Below are positions 57,901 through 64,000 of a stretch of 64,000 nucleotides of DNA, in pieces. Where the stretch lies: assembly GCA_028532985.1 (NCBI GenBank), contig JANCIK010000006.1, positions 3,472,001 to 3,536,000 of the forward strand. Reading direction: 5' to 3'. The first letter of the stretch is position 1, and each line of letters starts with the position of its first letter. A program made the translations under genes and the position numbers. Below the pieces are notes generated by a model, which worked only from the letters and a program-made list of their open reading frames with translations, did no database searches and was not told the DNA's origin. The DNA is from Stropharia rugosoannulata. Its lineage: Eukaryota > Basidiomycota > Agaricomycetes > Agaricales > Strophariaceae.

Positions 57901-60900
57901 TGGGTCTTCATCGCCCCTACCCCCGCGCCTCCCAACCACCCCTTCCGCCCGCGCGCCGAGTTCGCCAGTAGTTTCCGCCCCCCGGCCGAGCAACAGTTAC
58001 GTGCACCCTTCCGTGCGACCCGCGGGCGCGCGCTCGCCGAGTTCGAGCAGCTCGCTCGGGAGCGTGTCCGTGCCATCTGTTGCTATTGCCGTTGCTATTC
58101 CTGGTGCGCATGCAAAGCCTACCAGGAGCGCGAGCGCGAGTGCAGGTGGTATTACGAATGCAGAGAAGCTGACACTTCAGCTTGACGCACCGTCGTCTTC
58201 GTTCTCCACTACTTCTCATCAGGTGAAGGGTGGTGTTGGTTCTCAAGCGAAAGACAATACGCTCGCGAAGCCTGCGCTAAGCCCGCGTACGGTCCCGCCG
58301 TCGCCGACGCCCTCGCTTGGCAGGCGTGCCACTGCTACTGGGTCGACTTCGGCAGGAGTTTCGGGCATCAAACCAACGCCGGCGAAGGAGGTTGTGGAGG
58401 CGTATCAACGGCAGGAGCGAGCACGGGAGGAGGAAAGGCGCAGAGTCGAGAGCAGAGTCGAGAAAGAGAAGGAGCGTGCTGGGACGGTGACAAGCACGAA
58501 GATACCCTCACTAACGAAGAACACAGGTGCCCGACCGGAACGTGTGCGCCGTCACAGCGTCGCGGGGCTCGGTATGGCGCTCGGTCTGGGTCTTGGGCTG
58601 GGTCGTGTAGTGGAGGAGAACCAGCGGCCGCGGAAGGATTCGACGATGACGCTCGACACCCTTGCGAGCACGCAGACGGCGGAGAGCGGCGTGCGCCAGC
58701 GCATGCTGCTCGACGACGATGGCACCCCTGACAATGGCGGCGGGTTCCGCATGCTGGAGAAGACCCTCGGCGGTGCTGCCACTACGAGAGCGTCACCGCT
58801 CCGCGAATCCGCGCGAACTGGTGTAGAGCAAGGGGAAGAGGCGGGGGAGAATGGGGATGCGACGCCGTATTATACCGTGCTGGGCACTGCAGAGACGCGG
58901 CCTGCGAATGGACTGGACGTGGTGTGGGCCGCGCCGGGCCGCTGGGAAGTGGACGTGCTCGGGCAGCGAATGACGGTTGCGGGTGGAGGCATCGCGTCCG
59001 GCAAGGAGAAGGAGGAGAGGAAGGCCCAGGGCCTAGGAAAGACGCTATCCCGTAAAGTGTCGGGACGCTGGCGCAAGCAAGGCGGTGCGGTCGTGGGCAC
59101 TGTCGTCGAGGGCTTCACCACCAGCCTCGGCGTCGAGAGCCGCGCAAGCATGAATGAGCACCGGCGCCTGGAGGGCGTGCAGTTTCCGGAAGGCCAACGT
59201 CATGCCCATGCGCGCCGCCATGCGACGGAGAGCTCGGGCGACCAAGGGTCGTACCAGGTACAGCAGCAGGAGAAGATGCATAATCGCCGCTCGCTGAGGC
59301 TGTCTATTGACAAGTTCTCGGATTTTGTTGACGCCCAGCCGCCTGTACCATCGCTCGCGAGGCACGCTGCTGCCCGCGCTTCTGCGGCTGCAATTGCCTC
59401 CACTAACATGAACCTGGAGGATAGGGAGAGGAGGGAGGAGAAGGAGCGCAAGGCGGAGAAGTTGAAGAAAGCGGAGGCGAGTCCGACAGGATCAACTGGG
59501 TCCGGGAGTACGAGCAAATTCTGGAAGCTGATGCGCAGGATCAGCGTCGGCGGCCTCAAGGAGAAGTACAACGAGTCGAGCACGGCGCCGCCCCCAGTCC
59601 CTGCGCTGCCGAAGGACCTCCAGGGTGGGTTCTCCCCGCTGCGCGCGTCAACGTCTAATGAATCTGCCCACCGGGCGAATATCTACCATACGGAAAAGCC
59701 GAAGGGGTTGAGGGCGACGTCTGCGTCGCCTGTCCCTCATGCGCTTGGCGTGTTGAGGCATCGCAAGTCGGCCACAGCGCTGGCGTCCTCTGCGCACTCG
59801 GACGCGGCGGCGGCATCGACACCGCCGCGGAGGAGCACAACGACTGTCTCGTCGTCGCCCGTCAGCTCAGATATGGCGTCTTCCAAGTTCTTCCAGATGC
59901 CGCACTCATCCCATTCGTCAAGTTCTTCCTTCGGCGAGGAGGGCAAGACGCCGCCACTGCCGTCCCTGACGGGCAAGGGATTTACCCAGCACATCCTGCC
60001 CCCGAGCGAGATCGCGAAGGACTACTTTGACACGCGCGGCTCGCCTCTGAGCCAGGTGCGCGTGCCTTCAGCCTCGAGCAGGCGCTCGCAGTTCATGGCG
60101 GACGGTGAGGACTGGACAATTGCGCCCTCGCCTGCAGTTGAGCTTCCCCCGCTCCCGTTACCCCCACCCAGGCGCCCACAGACCGCCCCTGCGCTCGCGG
60201 GTGAATTCAATTCGGGCGGCAAACAAGCTGCGAGTCCGAAAGAAGACATCGCCATCGATATTGACCGCGCAGAGTCGCCCACCATTCCGTCGTTTAGCAC
60301 CACAGCGGCGGTCAACGCGTTCCCTACGCGCCGCCTGTCGTCTGCGCTATCTGCGAGATCGCGGTCCTCACCGAACTCGCCGTACGCCACTTCCCCTGCT
60401 TCTGCGCTTACCCCGACGTCTGCGCTGCCGTCTGCGTTTGCTTCACCGCTACCTTCGGCGTCTGTTCTCTCCCTCCCGAGCGCAGGCTCGAGCTCTGGCC
60501 CCCCACCCCGCCCATTACGCAGTGCCCAGCGCCCCACGCCTGTTTCTGCGCGCACGCCAACGTTCGGTGAGCAGCCACGGCCGCGCGCTGCACAGGTACA
60601 GCCTCTTGACATCGCGGACGACCTTGACCTCGACTTTGCGCGCGGGCGACGCTCCGAGTCGCACGCAAGGCGCCGGTCCTCGATGCGCTCGTCCACGGGC
60701 ACGGTGACTGCGGTGCGCCCGTCCATGCGCCGGCGCTCAAGCTCATTTGGGCGGAGCGCGAGTGTCGACGGCGGGGCTGGTAGTGCTAGTGGTACCCTAG
60801 GGAGCATGCGAAGCAACGTCCGACGGTCACGGTCACGATCGCGATCCCGCTCACGGTCCATCTCCCCGCCACTCTCGCTCGCGCCGTCGTTCGTGACCAC

Positions 60901-61126
60901 CGCAACGGCGTCGACCACCGTCACCTCCTCTACCATGCTCGGCGCAGATGGGGCGGGGAGGATTGTGTTCCGCGAGCTTGGCCCGGCCCGACCTGTGCTC
61001 AGCGAAAGGGAGAAGGCCGCTCGATGGGATGACTTGCTGGAGAGGAGTGCTCGTGCCGGGGGTACGCTGCATCTTGCGGGCGCGCCGCGCGTTCTTCCGA
61101 GTGAGAGGATGCGCACGAGGCGGTAG
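54902..61126 (+). CDS. giant intrinsically disordered Ser/Pro/Arg-rich protein
   Basis: Two long open frames are joined by one intron (54902-57764, then 57819-61126; phases fit) to give 2056 aa. No globular domain is obvious. Segments in order: Ser/Pro-rich N-terminus with SSSTSSLPRYM and SSTNSLPRYI repeats; an Arg/Glu run (about residue 155); Pro/Gly tract; His/Gly repeats (GHGHGHGPGHGHGHG); Asn/His/Ser repeats (NFIHNQNSNFTHNQS); Lys/Asp/Glu-rich coiled stretch; a conserved-looking island (GLDVVWAAPGRWEVDVLGQR); SSKFWKLMRRISVGGLKEKY; and a C-terminal SR-rich part (RSRSRSRSRSRSIS). The island and the KFWKLMRRISVGG motif suggest an agaricomycete-specific protein, possibly a scaffold. Its GC content is far above neighbours, so long antisense frames here are composition artefacts. 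The intron acceptor is chosen because it alone keeps the frame. Confidence 0.75.
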
Positions 61127-63966
61127 GCTCGGGCGGAGGTGATGTTGTTATATATTGTACGTTCGCATTTTATATTCAGTGCGCTTGGGCGCTGACCGTT
61201 TTCTCCTCTTTCTCAGGTCGACTCATGCATCTCCTGCACCCTCGTTCAATCCGTCCGACCTGGTGGAACGCAGCGCGCGTGGTGGCTTCCCTGGATCTTG
61301 TCATGCGCCGCGTACATTGTACGCTCGTTTTCATATTGTGTTACCCACCTGCTCATCGTTGCCCTCCGGTGTGTTTTACTTGTTTGTTCAGTTGTTAATT
61401 CATTGGTTCTCTTGTGCTTGTACATTGGATCCCCTACCCCACCTTCGTTATCCACAATGTCTCTGTACCCGCCCGGGAAACAATCAAAGAAACCCTGTTG
61501 TCCGTACTACTACGCCGTACTATTTTTTTCTCCTTATTTTAGTATCCACACATACATGAATTAGATACCATGCATCTTAGGCCAGAGTCAGCCTGTTCTC
61601 CCCTCATTTTTTTCCTTTTTATTTCTTCCCTTTTAAATATATATTTCCGCTCTCCGCTCTGCCTTCTCTGTCTCTACCTCCATCTCTATTTTTTTAAAGT
61701 CTATTAAATCGCCGACCGAATTATCACCAACACAACTACCACCTACAATCTACCTTTAGTCCGCACGGCCGGTTGCTACAGTCATTAGTATCCCACCATT
61801 TTATTTTATTTCTCTCCGTGCACTGCTACTTGAACCAAAACTACATTCCAAGAGCTGCACCTACACTCACTCGCGCATGGCACGCACACATATATCCTCA
61901 TTAACTTATTCTTGTCGTATACCTCGCTTTGATTGATGTACTTAGCCAAACTTAATTATGGTAATTGGATTGTTGGATCATACAGTATAGCTTTATTTGC
62001 GCGTGTTCAACTTCGAGCAGACCGGCACGGAAACGGTTACCTAGTGTGTCTGGCTCGTTCTATTCGCTGTTCTCGACATTAGCTGAATGGAAGAAAATGC
62101 CAGCCATTCAGAAAAGGTCAGAAGCAAGGGTACGTAAGTAAATCGGCGCTGAGCGCTCATCGCCAGCGCTCAAGCTGTCTGTGTATCAATATGGAACGGT
62201 CAGCGCCACGTCCCAGCGCTCTAGCTGGAAAGACCGACCGGTCGAGACTTCGTGTAACAAAGGAGAATGTTCGAGCGAAGACTGTGAACAGATCGCTGAT
62301 GTTGAGCTCTCCGTACTTCAGAGAGAGCAACTCAAGATAGGGCGATTGTTCGGACGAAAGTTAGGAATGCATGGAGTATGTTGGTATAATAGCAACATGT
62401 GATCGCTGATGGTTGCTTCAGCGAAGACTATGATGAAGAAACAATAATGGCTACATATCGCGTTCTGCCATTTTATTGACTGAAAAATGACTTTTGACTT
62501 TACTACAGCTATGACTAGACGACAGAGCCCAACTTACCGAAATCGTTTCCTGCCCGCTAGCCATAGTAGAGGTCGCTCTCACAAAATAATGGGCGTCTTG
62601 TCGTAACACCTTATACACCGAAGTAGCCGATTGTCCAGCTTTAACTGTGCTCTGGTGGCTGTTCCAGACATCAGTTTCCTCCCTGTTCTAGCCACATGTT
62701 TCGTTACACCTTGAGTAGAAGGAGACAGATCAGCGGTAGATCGAAGTTATTGGTAAATAAATACTGAGGTCCTTGCCAGGTTAAGTATTATCAGTCAGAT
62801 CGCTCAGTGATGAGACATCTTGTATGTTGCTATGCCTGAAAATGCATGTACAGGATTCGTTTTCGACGGCTCCAATAGGTGTGGGCGTATGCTGTCATCA
62901 TGCCTTTTGGTGCCGACCTTGATTACCGGCGGGAAAGCATGTGCCGAGTTGGTGCCGAACTAAACATAGGCGCCGTGGCAGAACAAGTGATGCGTGTTGC
63001 CTCTTGCTGCTAACACACAAGTTAAAGAATCACAGTCGTTCCCAAGACGCTATCCTGGTGTGCCATGACTACTCTTTGATATCTTTGATCGACGGGAAGT
63101 GCCAGGAGACTACTAGGGGTGCGAGGCAAGAAGCATAGATGGTTATGACGCTCACAGTAACGTGCATATGGTATGCATAAGCCAGAGACGGTGTGAGGCG
63201 ATGCATGCAGAATAACAGAGTAAGTCCGAGAGGAGAAAGGGCATCCCTATTGTGCAAATGAGCCGCTCACACACAACAGCTCATCACATATTAAGGTACC
63301 TTCTTTGGCGGGTACCGGTACTAGGCGCTCAGCTCGCTTGTGTACGGCATTAACAAAATTAGAAAGAATGGGTTCGTCATATCTTTGATCTCAAGCTGTC
63401 ACTAACAAGCGGTCAAGCGACGGTTAGTTTCACGCCTACGATACATGCGGTGTTGTGGCTGAGTCGGATGATATCTTCCCGGTTCTAACAGGAATATTCA
63501 ACGCCCACACAGTACCATTGACTGACAATCCCATGGTTCACAACCATCAATGCTTATGCTAAGTGGTTATTTTCAATGATCAGGTGTATCTTCAGTATTT
63601 TTCTGGATAGAAAGCCTGGTAATTACGGTTGTTACTTACTTCACCATTGAAAGTTAGAGAGAACCAATATTATTAAAACACTAGAGCTGATAAAGGCTTA
63701 AAAGGGCCCAGCTTGGCAATCTCGCTCTAATCTTGCCTCTGATATCTATTTCTCGCACAGCGATAATTAACCATTATAAATAGCTCCATATCACTAAACC
63801 TTCACAATTGTATTAACTCGGACCACAGCAAGTTAGAGTAACGGCTGTCATGTCTCCCAAGTAACGGGTGCACAAACCGCGCGACCACTTCGTAATCAAT
63901 TGACCCAGTTCTCGAGTATGAGTAGCGACATGATTGTGGCTGTATGAACAGACATCTCGTTCATGG
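61127..63966. other. long gene-free stretch
   Basis: 3' flank of the giant gene (pyrimidine-rich at 61590-61720) and then about 2 kb of AT-rich intergenic DNA. Short open frames (62181-62402, 62941-63138) look like chance. No repeats or RNA genes recognised. Confidence 0.5.
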
Positions 63967-63974
63967 TATAAAAG
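63967..63974 (+). promoter_or_regulatory. TATA box near the right edge
   Basis: TATAAAAG followed by a T-rich tract at the very end suggests a plus-strand gene starting just beyond the window. Confidence 0.35.
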
Positions 63975-64000
63975 CAAAAGAAGAATGTCCTTTTTTCTTC

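Noticed and set aside
55106..61116. Long minus-strand open frames of 100-364 codons opposite the giant gene
   Set aside because: They mirror a GC-rich, codon-biased sense frame, have Arg/Pro/Ala-dominated composition, no splice logic and no domains.

Overview
The window is fungal nuclear DNA, almost certainly from an agaricomycete (Basidiomycota). Genes are split by many 38-60 base GT-AG introns, and several exons are tiny. The recognisable proteins are fungal: a type II membrane GH5 exo-beta-1,3-glucanase, an Ist2-like TMEM16 protein, a HET-domain protein and F-box proteins. I saw no bacterial signatures, CRISPR arrays or viral genes. Gene models come from manual splicing, in which exon phases were checked to agree; no homology search was run.

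Layout. 0-13 kb: an accessory region holding eight of ten members of one family of very small secreted cysteine-rich peptides (267-674 -, 2106-2558 -, 3113-3616 -, 4412-4917 +, 5586-6077 +, 9880-10343 +, 10764-11203 +, 12300-12743 +), interrupted by a coiled-coil gene (1302-2324) and a kinesin-14 (6627-9157). Two more members lie at 21345-21891 (-) and 43466-43918 (+). 13-20 kb: an inverted-repeat element, an anoctamin/Ist2-like membrane protein, a HIT hydrolase and an MFS transporter. 20-28 kb: mostly degenerate sequence, including a decayed copy of the tail of a calpain gene and a stray MFS exon, followed by the intact calpain (24189-27118). 28-35 kb: a small membrane protein, an F-box-like gene with one in-frame stop, a thiolase and a short-chain dehydrogenase. 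35-43 kb: the glucanase, an F-box protein and a MITE-like element. 43-51 kb: a tRNA-Gly with intron, a four-helix membrane protein, a HET-domain protein and a secreted repeat protein with dibasic sites. 51-64 kb: long gene-poor stretches around one giant, disordered, GC-rich protein gene (54902-61126) preceded by a triplicated TATA-bearing leader.

How the genes relate. The housekeeping genes (kinesin, thiolase, calpain, TMEM16, HIT, transporter, glucanase) look unrelated to each other. The unusual content is the peptide family. All ten share a signal peptide, a C..C-x4-5-CC-x3-11-C-x5-7-C framework and the same four intron positions and phases (1,0,1,2), so that exons 2 and 3 are only 8-14 and 4-19 bases long. 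The second unusual gene is the secreted repeat protein at 49421-51073, built from repeated phase-2 exons that each encode a dibasic site followed by a Gly/Ala/Lys-rich segment. Both are candidates for undescribed secreted-peptide systems.
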